Positions 40,830 through 49,215 of a stretch of DNA of 64,000 bases are shown here, in pieces (the stretch's first letter is position 1; each line of letters starts with the position of its first letter). The stretch comes from JACCTI01 sp038237435 (lineage in GTDB: Bacteria > Verrucomicrobiota > Verrucomicrobiia > Chthoniobacterales > UBA10450). Made by a program: the position numbers and the translations under genes. The stretch spans positions 62,001-126,000 of the forward strand of contig JBBRYT010000009.1 in NCBI GenBank assembly GCA_038237435.1, written 5' to 3'. Below the pieces are notes generated by a model that ran no database searches, was not told where the DNA came from, and saw only the letters and a list, made by a program, of their open reading frames with translations.

Positions 40830-41744
40830 ATGAACGCCAGGTTATCTCGCTTTACTCGACCGCGCGGAGCGGCGCTTTTGCTCGCGCTCTGGGCGCTATT
40901 CGTTCTTAGCGCGATGATCATTTCTTGGGCGATGGACATCGGCGCGCGGCTTAATCTCAACGGCGCGGCCAGCCGCGCGATGGAAGCAGAGGCGATGGCT
41001 TGTTCCGGGAGTGAAATCGCGCTCCATCCCGGCGTAAAACCTTCTTCGCCGCTGTTGCACGGCGGAGTTAGCCGAACACAACATTTTGATGCGCGGCTAA
41101 GCGGAGAAGGTGGCCGGCTTAATATTAACTGGGTGGTGGCGGGAGAAAATCCGGATCGAATCGACATCTTGCGGCTGTATCTCGAGCGAAAAGGAATCGA
41201 CCTAAATGAGCGCGAGCACATGATCGATTGCCTGCTCGATTGGGTCGATCCCGATAATCTCGTTCGCCTCAACGGCGCGGAAGACGAAGGAGATTATAAA
41301 CCGGCTAACACATTGCTTGCGCGGATCGACGATTTGAAACGCGTGCGCGGTTGGGAAGAATTCACCAGCCGTCCTGATTGGGATGCGGATTTCACCGTGA
41401 ACAGCACCGGCCCGATCGATCTCACCTGGGCGTCACGCGACTTGCTACTGTCGTTGCCCGGAATGAATGATGGCCGGGTTGATCAGTTTCTCACGCTTCG
41501 GCGTGGCGTGGATGAGATCGATGGCACGGAGGATGATCCTGAGTTCAAGAGCATGGAGGACGTTCGAGTTGCACTGGGCTTGTCGACGGAGCAGTTTAAA
41601 CAGCTGGCGCCGCTGGTCGGATTCAAGGACCAGGTGATGCGCGTGGTCAGTGTGGGAAAATCGGGCGATGTCACGCGCACCGTGCAGATGGTCATCCGCA
41701 AAACCGGCAACATTCCGCAGATGATCACTTGGAAGGAGATTTAA
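40830..41744 (+). CDS. GspK-like pseudopilin
   Basis: A 304-residue pseudopilin from the ATG at 40830. The N-terminus R-P-R-G-A-A-L-L-L-A-L-W-A-L-F-V-L-S-A-M lacks Glu at +5, as is usual for GspK. The large globular part includes the GspK saposin-like helices, E-R-E-H-M-I-D-C-L-L-D-W-V-D-P-D near 120-140 and a helix-hairpin-helix-like L-L-S-L-P-G-M-N-D. GspK caps the pseudopilus tip. Start two bases after the GspJ stop. The extended ORF from 40803 adds nine residues and overlaps GspJ. Confidence 0.85.
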   Translation: MNARLSRFTRPRGAALLLALWALFVLSAMIISWAMDIGARLNLNGAASRAMEAEAMACSGSEIALHPGVKPSSPLLHGGVSRTQHFDARLSGEGGRLNINWVVAGENPDRIDILRLYLERKGIDLNEREHMIDCLLDWVDPDNLVRLNGAEDEGDYKPANTLLARIDDLKRVRGWEEFTSRPDWDADFTVNSTGPIDLTWASRDLLLSLPGMNDGRVDQFLTLRRGVDEIDGTEDDPEFKSMEDVRVALGLSTEQFKQLAPLVGFKDQVMRVVSVGKSGDVTRTVQMVIRKTGNIPQMITWKEI

Positions 41745-41766
41745 GATCGAGACCGAAAAATCACCG

Positions 41767-42978
41767 GTGTTTTTAATTCCGGCCGCGCAGGGCTGGAACG
41801 TGGTAAGCGCGGGCGAGAATGGTGCGGGCTGGAATGTGCAAGGCGTCGCCACCCTCGATGAGACACTGCCGCTCTTAAACGGCACGAAAAATATCGTGCT
41901 CGGTCTGCCGGCGAGCGCGGTGCTCGCGCAAAGATTGCGTTTACCGACAGTGGATGCGGCGGAATTTTCCGAGATGGTGCGCTTGCAAATTGAGAAGGCA
42001 CTCCCGTATCCAGCGGAGGAGGTAACCACCGATTTCGAAGTGCTCGAGCAAACTGAGGAGGGGAGTATTGTCTCGGCCGTCTCGGTCCATAACGCAAAGC
42101 TGTCCGAGCTGGCCGCGCCGCTTCTGGCCCGCGGGATTATTCCCACGCAAGTCACGGTCTACGCCTCGCAACGAGCCGCAACGCACGCGGCGGCCGGTCG
42201 CGCCTTCTTTCTGTATCCGGAGGATAATGGGCTGGTCTGTGCGATTAGCGAAGAAGGGAAAATTGGTTTCACCGGTTTTCTCGATGGAGCCGATGCGACG
42301 CAACTACAGCGCGATCTGCCGCAGTTAGCTCTGAGCGCAGAGCTGCAAGGAATCAACACCGCCTTTCCGACTGTCTTGCTCGATGAAAATCTGCACGAGC
42401 TGCGCGACACCGTGCAGGGACTATTTGTTAGTCGCGCCGATCTCATCGGCGTGGAAGCACCGCCGGCGAACACTAACCTCAATCTCCTGCCGGAAAGTTG
42501 GCGGCAGCGTCGTCTAGAACTCGTTAGGCAAGCGCAATGGAAAAAGCGCCTGCTGTGGGCGGGCGGCGCCTACGCGGCCATCATGCTCTTATTGGCGGCT
42601 TACGTTTTGATTCTGCGAGTGCGAGTAGGTGCGCTTGATCGCGCCGTCGCGCGGGACGAGCCGAAAACCGCCTTCATCAAGAAGACAGAGACGCGCTGGA
42701 AGGCGGTCTCGCCCGCAATCGATCCGCATTATTATCCGATCGAAGTTCTGCAGCACCTTTTTGAAAGTCTGCCCGCCGATGTGCAGATCACCCAATACAA
42801 CCAGTCGGCGCGGCAAATTTCCGTCGATGGTGAGGCCGCCACGGCCGCGCTTGCCTATCAATTTGCCGACAAGGCGAAAAAGAATCCGGACCTGGCCGGT
42901 TTCCACTTCGAGATGGCCGCGCCGCGGATTTTGCCTAACGAGCACGCGCAATTCCGCCTGGAAGGAAAACCGAAATGA
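41767..42978 (+). CDS. GspL-like protein (PilM-PilN-like fusion)
   Basis: A 403-residue protein with an actin-like cytoplasmic domain (about 1-240), then one membrane segment near 262-285 (W-A-G-G-A-Y-A-A-I-M-L-L-L-A-A-Y-V-L-I) and a periplasmic domain, which is the GspL layout, equivalent to PilM fused to PilN. It starts at a GTG 22 bases after GspK; a non-canonical ATC at 41746 could add a further seven residues. Two words are present: an exact one (42519) reading L-V-R and GCCTAACGAGC (42933) reading P-N-E. It overlaps the GspM-like gene by 4 bases. Confidence 0.75.
   Translation: MFLIPAAQGWNVVSAGENGAGWNVQGVATLDETLPLLNGTKNIVLGLPASAVLAQRLRLPTVDAAEFSEMVRLQIEKALPYPAEEVTTDFEVLEQTEEGSIVSAVSVHNAKLSELAAPLLARGIIPTQVTVYASQRAATHAAAGRAFFLYPEDNGLVCAISEEGKIGFTGFLDGADATQLQRDLPQLALSAELQGINTAFPTVLLDENLHELRDTVQGLFVSRADLIGVEAPPANTNLNLLPESWRQRRLELVRQAQWKKRLLWAGGAYAAIMLLLAAYVLILRVRVGALDRAVARDEPKTAFIKKTETRWKAVSPAIDPHYYPIEVLQHLFESLPADVQITQYNQSARQISVDGEAATAALAYQFADKAKKNPDLAGFHFEMAAPRILPNEHAQFRLEGKPK
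42519..42529 (-). repeat. Dispersed 11-mer, exact copy
   Basis: Exact copy on minus, ACTCGTTAGGC on plus, within the GspL-like gene and read in frame as Leu-Val-Arg. Confidence 0.85.
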
Positions 42979-43517
42979 TGCCGGCCTGGTTTCAGCGCAT
43001 GAATCCGCGCGAACGCGTCCTTTCACTCATCGTGGCCGGAGCGCTTTTTTTACTGATCAATCTTTTCGTCTGGAGCGCATTGCTCGGCGCTTTGCATAAG
43101 GTGCGGAGCGATATCGCTTCCCGAAAAACTTTGCGGAAGGAGCAGACCGTTTTCTTGAAGGAACAAAAAACCTGGGAGAAGCGCGCTGACTGGCTGAAGA
43201 AAAATCAACCGACACTGAAGAGTCCGGTGGAAGCTTCAACTTTGCTCGATGAAGTGAAGCAGGCCGCCGGCAAACACAACGTCCTGATCGAAAATCCCGC
43301 GATCGGCGCTAGCGAGACGACGCCGAATTATCAATCGGTTTTTGCCTCCGTAGAAACCAAGAGCCCCTGGCCGCCGCTCGTGCATTTTCTTTACGATATT
43401 CAAAAACCCGACTCGTTTGTTGTCTTCGAAAACGTTAATTTGGCGATCGATTCGGCCGATCCGACCATGATGAGAGGGAAATTCAAAATCGCGCGCTGGT
43501 TCGCGCCAAAATCATGA
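42975..43517 (+). CDS. GspM-like (PilO-like) protein
   Basis: A 180-residue protein with a membrane segment near 18-37 (L-I-V-A-G-A-L-F-L-L-I-N-L-F-V-W), a charged coiled coil at about 45-85 with many Lys/Glu, and a periplasmic alpha/beta domain. That is the GspM/PilO layout. It follows the GspL-like gene with a 4-base overlap, so the order L-M is preserved. It also overlaps the next, unknown gene by 4 bases. A pilO homologue in the pilMNOP cluster at 9.7 kb has the same topology. Confidence 0.75.
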   Translation: MMPAWFQRMNPRERVLSLIVAGALFLLINLFVWSALLGALHKVRSDIASRKTLRKEQTVFLKEQKTWEKRADWLKKNQPTLKSPVEASTLLDEVKQAAGKHNVLIENPAIGASETTPNYQSVFASVETKSPWPPLVHFLYDIQKPDSFVVFENVNLAIDSADPTMMRGKFKIARWFAPKS

Positions 43518-44155
43518 AAATTAAAACGAGAAATTTCTTTGCGAGCTCTCTTCTTTTCCCGGCACTCTCCGCCATCGCAGCCACGGCGAAAGAAAACGAT
43601 GTGCCGAAGATGCAAAGTTTCGGGCACTACGAAGCAATGATGAACAAATCGCCCTTCGCGGTTGCCACCGCCGTGGCCCCGCCGCCACAGGCGCCGAATT
43701 TCGCGAAGGATCTTTACATCGCGAACGCAGCCAAGCTGAGCGACGAGGGTGTCGTAACTTTGAATTCGAGCACCGACAAGAATCTCAAAGAATACTTAAG
43801 TACGAAAACCGCGAACAGAAGCGGTTACAGTATTTCGAACATCGAGTGGTCGGACCACGTAGGCGCGACCAAGGTCACGATTTCGAAGGACGGGCAGTTC
43901 GCCACCCTCACTTTCAATCAAGCCTTGATCACACAACCGGTAGCGAACGCGCCTATGCCGCAGCCGGCAATCGCACTGCCGCCCCCGCAAGGTGGCGCGA
44001 CAGTTCCGCCGGTGCCGCAATACAACGCCAACACAAACACAATCAAACCCGCGCCGATTCCCACCTTGCCCACGCCGCCGCCGCGGGTGCGCGGAGTTAT
44101 CCAGCGCAACCCCGCACCACAGGGTGAGGGGGTCGCACCTCAGCAGGACCAATAG
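43514..44155 (+). CDS. Exported protein of unknown function, possible GspC/PilP-like
   Basis: A 213-residue protein with a signal peptide (residues about 1-25, ending A-I-A-A-T-A), a short N-K-S-P-F motif at 44-48 that resembles R-x-P-F of PilP/GspC, a beta domain at about 65-140 (Y-S-I-S-N-I-E-W-S-D-H-V), and a proline-rich tail after residue 145. It is the last gene of the plus-strand secretion block and overlaps GspM by 4 bases. By position it could be the outer linker (GspC/PilP/N), but the sequence alone is not conclusive. Convergent with gspG across 6 bases. Confidence 0.55.
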   Translation: MKIKTRNFFASSLLFPALSAIAATAKENDVPKMQSFGHYEAMMNKSPFAVATAVAPPPQAPNFAKDLYIANAAKLSDEGVVTLNSSTDKNLKEYLSTKTANRSGYSISNIEWSDHVGATKVTISKDGQFATLTFNQALITQPVANAPMPQPAIALPPPQGGATVPPVPQYNANTNTIKPAPIPTLPTPPPRVRGVIQRNPAPQGEGVAPQQDQ

Positions 44156-44161
44156 CGAGGG

Positions 44162-44614
44162 CTAATTGCCCCAGTTATCGTCCGCGGTGTCTGGTTTGCG
44201 ATCCGGACCAGCCGAATAAAGATCGTAGCTGTCCGGATTTTTCCGGCCGGGCGAAAAATAGAAGTAACTGTTGCCCCACGGATCCTGTGGCAATTCTTTG
44301 AAGAGCTGATACCAGCGTGTCGGCTTGGGATCACTCTGCGGTGGGGTGACCAGGGCTTGCAGACCTTGTTCGGTCGTGGGCAAAAACCCATTCACACTCT
44401 CGTAAAGTTTCAGCTGTGTGGAGATAGCCTGAACATCCGCGCGCACGCGCATGTCTTTGGCGACGCCGGTGGTGTTGCCCAACTTTCCTACCGCCACGCC
44501 GAGAATGATGACGATGATGCCCACCACGAGCATGATCTCGAGCAGCGTGAAAGCTGCCCGTGATTGCCTAACGAATGCTAATTCGGATCGAGCACGTAAT
44601 CGGATTTGTCCCAC
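44162..44614 (-). CDS. gspG: GspG-like major pseudopilin
   Basis: A 150-residue major pseudopilin. The processing site is R-Q-S-R-A-A-F-T-L-L-E-I-M-L-V-V-G-I-I-V-I-I-L-G, cut after Ala21 with Glu at +5. The family C-terminus is intact: L-P-T-T-E-Q-G-L-Q-A-L and D-P-W-G-N-S-Y, followed by D-L-Y-S-A-G-P-D, the calcium-binding G-P-D loop. It lies on minus, opposite to the H-M block, and its start overlaps the upstream 351-residue gene by 37 bases. A GCCTAACGAAT word at 44566 is in the N-terminal part. Confidence 0.9.
   Translation of the reverse strand: MGQIRLRARSELAFVRQSRAAFTLLEIMLVVGIIVIILGVAVGKLGNTTGVAKDMRVRADVQAISTQLKLYESVNGFLPTTEQGLQALVTPPQSDPKPTRWYQLFKELPQDPWGNSYFYFSPGRKNPDSYDLYSAGPDRKPDTADDNWGN
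44566..44576 (+). repeat. Dispersed word, GCCTAACGAAT variant
   Basis: TTGCCTAACGAATGC lies in the 37-base overlap of gspG and the upstream 351-residue gene, ending one base before the stop codon of the latter. Confidence 0.75.
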
Positions 44615-45633
44615 AGATATTTCAGTTGAATTTGCGTGGCGCGGATGGCGGAAGCCGCAGTTCCCGAGCCACCGGTTACAATCACATCATTCGTTCCGAC
44701 TCTCAAATTCGACGCCGGAATAATTTTCTGCGCGCGCAGCCAGCCGGTGTAATGAAAACGCATCGCTCCGACGAGTCGTTTTGTTTCTCCACGATACGCC
44801 GGGTCCGCTAAATCCGGCAGGGTGAGCGACGCGGTGCCGATATTCTCTCCGTTCACAAAAACCTGCGGAGGCGAATCGATTTGCGCGCTCGCCACTTCAA
44901 AATTGAGCATGGCCACGAGCGGCTGCGCTTCGATGCCGAATTGAAACGCCGCGCCTTGTGAAACGCTCGCGCCGATGCGGATGGTATCCGGCGAAAGTGT
45001 GGCCGTGACCGCGCCGAATGTTTGCTTGTCCGCTGTCTGCGTCGACAAAGGCGCGGCGGCGGCAAACGGTTCGGGAACAAACGCGCGCCGGTCGGACGAT
45101 AGCGGATGCGCCACATTGCGGCTCGTCATCCAATCCAGATAAACCCCGCGTACGGTCGATCCGTCGCCCGGCACATCGACGTCGATGCAGGAGACGCCGA
45201 TCATCGGCAGAAGAATTGTTTCCGAAGTGGAGAGATCGATGCCGGCGCCCAGTGCGCCCGATTGCAAAATCTGTGTACCCGATTCATCCCACGCGATGAT
45301 CGAGGGACGTTGCTGCGGTTTATCGTCAAAAAATAAACGAAGCAGCATCGATTGCAGATCGGGCCGCGGATGTTGCACGCGGATACGAAAAACTGTGTGC
45401 GCAGGCGATCCATCGGCTGGTTGCACAGGAACGAGCGTGATGGATTCGATCCAGCGCGGCGCTACCTGTGGAGTGGAGTTGGTTGTCTGGCGCAAATCGA
45501 GCCACGCACTTTCCGCGGGGGCCCGCTCGGTCACGGCCGCGCGCGAGGTAGAGAATGAGTTGTTGAACGCTTCCTGCGCCCACGCAGCGGAAGCACCCAA
45601 TGCGACGACGCACGCCACAATCCGGAACAACAT
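44578..45633 (-). CDS. Exported protein of unknown function near the secretion genes
   Basis: A 351-residue protein with a signal peptide (M-L-F-R-I-V-A-C-V-V-A-L-G-A-S-A-A-W-A-Q). The mature part is likely beta-rich, with a central W-L-D-L-R-Q and a C-terminal segment ending in L-R-V-G-T-N-D-V-I-V-T-G-G-S-G-T, as in carbohydrate-binding beta sandwiches. I do not recognise the family. It is placed between gspF and gspG on the same strand, so it is probably an accessory of the secretion system or a substrate. It starts 17 bases downstream of gspF and overlaps gspG by 37 bases. Confidence 0.6.
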   Translation of the reverse strand: MLFRIVACVVALGASAAWAQEAFNNSFSTSRAAVTERAPAESAWLDLRQTTNSTPQVAPRWIESITLVPVQPADGSPAHTVFRIRVQHPRPDLQSMLLRLFFDDKPQQRPSIIAWDESGTQILQSGALGAGIDLSTSETILLPMIGVSCIDVDVPGDGSTVRGVYLDWMTSRNVAHPLSSDRRAFVPEPFAAAAPLSTQTADKQTFGAVTATLSPDTIRIGASVSQGAAFQFGIEAQPLVAMLNFEVASAQIDSPPQVFVNGENIGTASLTLPDLADPAYRGETKRLVGAMRFHYTGWLRAQKIIPASNLRVGTNDVIVTGGSGTAASAIRATQIQLKYLWDKSDYVLDPN

Positions 45634-45649
45634 TGAAACGGAGGATACC

Positions 45650-46897
45650 TCAGTGCGTGTGCACCTGTAAACTACTCGTCATCTCGAAGACCGCCGACAG
45701 AATGCTGTAAACGACGAAGCCAACAATCATTGCGATCAAGACAATGATGACCGGCGGAATGAGCGACGAGGTGATTTTCACGGTGCGATCCAGCTCGCGT
45801 TCGTAAACATCGGCGATCGTCTGCATGGTCTGCGCGAAGTGTCCGGTCTGTTCGCCCACCGCCATCATGTCGGTGAAGAGCTCCGGAAATAAATGCTGCG
45901 CGGCGAGTGCGGCGGACAAGTTGGCACCGTCGATGACCGCGCGGCGCACATCCACTAATTTGCGTTCGACGTATTTGTTCCCCGCGATTTCCGTCACGAG
46001 ATCGAGTGCCTTCAAAAGCGGAATGCCGTTTTCCATGAGCGTTCCGAGTGTGCGGGAAAATTGCGCGTAATAACGGTGTTTGATGATGCGGCCGTAACCC
46101 GGAAACGACATTCGAATGCGGTCCCAGGTCACGCGACCTTCTTCCGTGCGAATGAAGGCGCGCAGACTGACACTCGCGCCCACCACGACGAGCGCGCCGA
46201 CCCACCAGTAAGTAGTCAGGACGTGATGAAAGCTAACCAGAATCCGCGTCGGCAGCGGCAACGCCCCGCCATTTTGCGACATGAAATTTGTCAGCTGCGG
46301 CACCATGTAAGTGATGAACACGGTCATTAGGACCGCGCCCGCGACCGCGAGAAAGGCCGGATAAATCAGCGCCTGTTGCACGCGATCGCGCAGATCCTTC
46401 GCCTGCATCAAGTGCTCGACCAGCCTCCGCAAAATTTCCGGCAACGCGCCGCTCGCTTCGCCCGCGGCGATCAGGTTCACATAAATTGCCGGAAAAATTT
46501 TCGGAAAATCGCGCAAGGCCTGCGAGAAACTGCGCCCATCGACCAGCGCCTGATGGAGAGCCTTCGTCATTTGCTGGACGCGTGGGTGCTTGAGCCGTTT
46601 TTCCAGAACGGCCAACCCTTCGTCCAGCGTCATCCCGGCCTGCAAAAGATGCGCCAGTTGCTCGGTGAAGATGAGCAACTGTGTGTGCGGAATTTTAAGA
46701 TTTTGCGTCGCGGCTGGTGCGACGACGGGCGCGCCGCCGATGACGACTTGTGGAGCTGAACCTACCGCCTCGATGCGGATCGGGATGTAGTGCAGTTGTT
46801 CGATTTGCCGAATGGCCACCGAACGATCCGCGCAGTTCAACACGCCCTCGACAAGAGCACCCTGCATGTTGCGCGCGCGATAGGAAAACTCCGGCAT
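45650..46897 (-). CDS. gspF: GspF-like inner-membrane platform protein
   Basis: A 415-residue protein with a cytosolic N-domain F-S-Y-R-A-R-N (residues 4-10), two copies of the GspF/PilC domain (F-T-E-Q-L-A-H-L-L-Q-A-G and F-S-R-T-L-G-T-L-M-E-N-G), and three membrane segments (about 180-200, 230-250, 380-402). It is the platform through which the pseudopilus passes. The gene is on minus, with the 351-residue gene and gspG following it, so three genes are likely co-transcribed. A tandem duplication lies just upstream, between it and the kinase gene. Confidence 0.9.
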   Translation of the reverse strand: MPEFSYRARNMQGALVEGVLNCADRSVAIRQIEQLHYIPIRIEAVGSAPQVVIGGAPVVAPAATQNLKIPHTQLLIFTEQLAHLLQAGMTLDEGLAVLEKRLKHPRVQQMTKALHQALVDGRSFSQALRDFPKIFPAIYVNLIAAGEASGALPEILRRLVEHLMQAKDLRDRVQQALIYPAFLAVAGAVLMTVFITYMVPQLTNFMSQNGGALPLPTRILVSFHHVLTTYWWVGALVVVGASVSLRAFIRTEEGRVTWDRIRMSFPGYGRIIKHRYYAQFSRTLGTLMENGIPLLKALDLVTEIAGNKYVERKLVDVRRAVIDGANLSAALAAQHLFPELFTDMMAVGEQTGHFAQTMQTIADVYERELDRTVKITSSLIPPVIIVLIAMIVGFVVYSILSAVFEMTSSLQVHTH

Positions 46898-46920
46898 GGT
46901 CAGAATGATAATGCGAAACG

Positions 46921-46998
46921 CGTGACCTGCATCAGGGCGATTTCGCGAGAAGCAAATCGCGTGACCTGCATCAGGGCGATTTCGCGAGAAGCAAATCG
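46921..46998. repeat. 39-base tandem duplication across the kinase stop
   Basis: Two exact 39-base units (46921-46959 and 46960-46998), each beginning CGTGACCTGCATCAGG. The second copy contains the last codons and TGA (46971-46973) of the kinase gene, and the first copy is in the 3' non-coding region. Thirteen codons long, so in phase. Confidence 0.9.
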
Positions 46999-49169
46999 CG
47001 CAGCCGCGCGTAATCCGATTTTGCCTTGGCTGCGGAGTCGCTCAGGGTTTTGGCGGCATCGAGTTGGCCAATCGAAAAAGCATAAACCGCCGCCAGCCAT
47101 TGGCGATCGGCCGCGTCCGGCGCATTTGGCCTAACGAATGCAAGCGACATGGTCAGCAGCATATTGGGCGGAAATTTCTCCCAGCCGAAAGGCGCTTCGC
47201 CATAGTTGGCGACATTGAGTGTGATCATGTTATCATTGGCCGTTTTCACTCCCTGGTAGGTTGTCGGCCCAATGGTTACCGGGGTTTTGTAAGCGCCGGT
47301 TTTAAGATCTGCGATCAGCCGCTGCTTCCAATCCGCGAGGTATTTCGGCTTCTCTGCCTCGAAACGGTCCTTTTCGTCGTGCGCACGTTTTTCGTTTTCG
47401 GCGGCCTGCTTGTCTTTTTCGTCTTTCTCGCGTTGTGCTGCAGTCGCAGTCAAACGCCGTTCCTCTTCTTTGAAGTATTCGCTCAGCGGTGCGTGCGTTT
47501 GCACTTTTCCTTGAAGGGTTTTCAGTTTCGCGAGTATACCCGACAGATCATTAGCATTCGTTAGGCCGTTATTTTTCCATTCATTGTAGAGGCTGGCGTC
47601 GTCCGCGAATTTTTTCGCGAGCGGTTTGTAATCGTTCATCCAGTTGAACTCGTTAGGCGGTATGCTCGCCAGGAACCTTTGCACAAGCGCGCCGCCATCG
47701 GTGAACTCGCGTAACTGCCAGTCTTTCAAACCAAAAAGCAAAAAGGCGAAAGCGCCGACGCTCTTCGGATTAATTTCCGTGGTGGTGTTTTCACGCACCG
47801 GCGTCGTCGCGGAAAGCGTCCGGCTGGTTGTAGTAAAAAAATTCACCAGCTCGGCAGCTTCTTTTTTCGTGGAAAAGGCCGCTGCCTTTTCGACCAGTTG
47901 AAAAGCATCGCGAGCGGGCCCGATTTTCCCTTGAAGCAAGTTAGCGAACCCGGTGTGCAAACGCGCCCAGTTTGCTTCCGGCTGTTGCGTGCCGGCTTCG
48001 ATCGCCAGCTTCGTGAAGCCGGTCACAGCCGCATCGTATTTCCCGTCAACAATGAGTCGACGCGCATCACTGAAATGCGTTTGCAACGCCGCCTGCTGTT
48101 GCGACATCGTCGGACCGGCCGCGCTTCGCACCTTAGCCAGACTGCGTTGATAAAAAACGTAAGCACTGATGGCAATGAGGATGAAGCAAAGAACCGCTGC
48201 GGGAATCAGCCAGCGCGGAGTTTTTTTCGCGGTGCCGGAGACTTCGCCGTAGGCTGCTACCAGTTCGTCGATCAATTCCTGGTAGGTTGAGAATCGATCC
48301 TCGGGATTCGGTGCGATCATGCGATTGATCGCGTGCGCCGTTTCCGCGCTCACGTCGGGTGCCACTTCGCATAAATCGGGTGGATGACTTTTCAATTCGC
48401 GCAACTCGGAGGCGGACGTGGTTTCGCCTTCCATCGGCGGTTTTCCAGCAATCGCGTGAAACAGAGTGGCGCCGAGACTGTAGATGTCGCTGCGCAGATC
48501 TTCCGGCTCGTTATTTAAGCGTTCCGGCGCGACATAATATGGCGTGCCCCAAATTTCTTTGCGCCCTTCCGCCGTTTGTTCCGCTGCGCCCGCCAAACCG
48601 AAATCGCCGATCTTCGCCGTTTGCTCATCGGCGAAAAGAATGTTGGCCGGTTTCACATCGCGATGGATGAGACCTTTCTCATGCGCCGCCTGTAAACCGC
48701 GCGCGACTTGGATGCCTGCGCGCAAAACCTGCACTTCCGGCACGCGCGTTTTCTGCGCCATCAAATCATCCAGACTTCCGTGATCGACCAATTCCATCAC
48801 CAGATAAACTTGCCCGTGCGCCGTGCCCGCGGAATAAACCTGGATGGCGTTCGGATGATTGACCGCCGCGGTCATGCGCGCTTCCTGTTCCAACCGCGCC
48901 GCCTCGGCTGGATCGGTACTCAGTTCCTTTCGCAAAACTTTCAGCGCCACGAACCGGTCGAGCCGCGTATCGCGCGCTTTATAAACAGAACCCATGCCGC
49001 CGACGCCGAGCGTTTCGACGATGACGAAATTGTCGAAGGCGCGTTCGACGCGAAATTTTTCGCCGCATTGCGGACACTCAATGCGCGTGAGCGGCTCCGT
49101 TTCGCCGACAGTGATCAAGGTACCGCAAGCGGGGCATTTTTGCTGCGTCAGCTCGGCGGGATCGGGCAT
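46971..49169 (-). CDS. Serine/threonine protein kinase with zinc ribbon
   Basis: A 732-residue protein from the ATG at 49169. An N-terminal zinc ribbon has C-P-A-C-G (12-16) and C-P-Q-C-G (32-36). The kinase domain follows with glycine loop G-V-G-G-M-G-S-V-Y (55-63), Lys77, H-R-D-V-K-P-A-N (169-176) and D-F-G (189-191), so it should be active. A membrane segment lies near 322-343 and a large extracytoplasmic region follows, helical with a Glu/Lys-rich coiled coil near 580-610. Starts at 49178 and 49223 are alternatives. Divergent from rluD. The external region may be a sensor. An exact word at 47648 reads P-N-E. Confidence 0.88.
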   Translation of the reverse strand: MPDPAELTQQKCPACGTLITVGETEPLTRIECPQCGEKFRVERAFDNFVIVETLGVGGMGSVYKARDTRLDRFVALKVLRKELSTDPAEAARLEQEARMTAAVNHPNAIQVYSAGTAHGQVYLVMELVDHGSLDDLMAQKTRVPEVQVLRAGIQVARGLQAAHEKGLIHRDVKPANILFADEQTAKIGDFGLAGAAEQTAEGRKEIWGTPYYVAPERLNNEPEDLRSDIYSLGATLFHAIAGKPPMEGETTSASELRELKSHPPDLCEVAPDVSAETAHAINRMIAPNPEDRFSTYQELIDELVAAYGEVSGTAKKTPRWLIPAAVLCFILIAISAYVFYQRSLAKVRSAAGPTMSQQQAALQTHFSDARRLIVDGKYDAAVTGFTKLAIEAGTQQPEANWARLHTGFANLLQGKIGPARDAFQLVEKAAAFSTKKEAAELVNFFTTTSRTLSATTPVRENTTTEINPKSVGAFAFLLFGLKDWQLREFTDGGALVQRFLASIPPNEFNWMNDYKPLAKKFADDASLYNEWKNNGLTNANDLSGILAKLKTLQGKVQTHAPLSEYFKEEERRLTATAAQREKDEKDKQAAENEKRAHDEKDRFEAEKPKYLADWKQRLIADLKTGAYKTPVTIGPTTYQGVKTANDNMITLNVANYGEAPFGWEKFPPNMLLTMSLAFVRPNAPDAADRQWLAAVYAFSIGQLDAAKTLSDSAAKAKSDYARLRDLLLAKSP
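47648..47658 (-). repeat. Dispersed 11-mer, exact copy
   Basis: Exact copy on minus in the kinase gene, read in frame as Pro-Asn-Glu. Two variant words, GCCTAACGAAT (47129-47139) and its inverse (47556-47566), lie in the same gene. Confidence 0.85.
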
Positions 49170-49215
49170 CGCGCACATGCTAGCATCCGTGCACGCGGGA
49201 GCAAAGAGGACGTGC

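Noticed and set aside
46921..46998. Possible CRISPR-like repeat
   Set aside because: Only two directly abutting identical copies without spacers, and one copy is part of a coding sequence; this is a tandem duplication.
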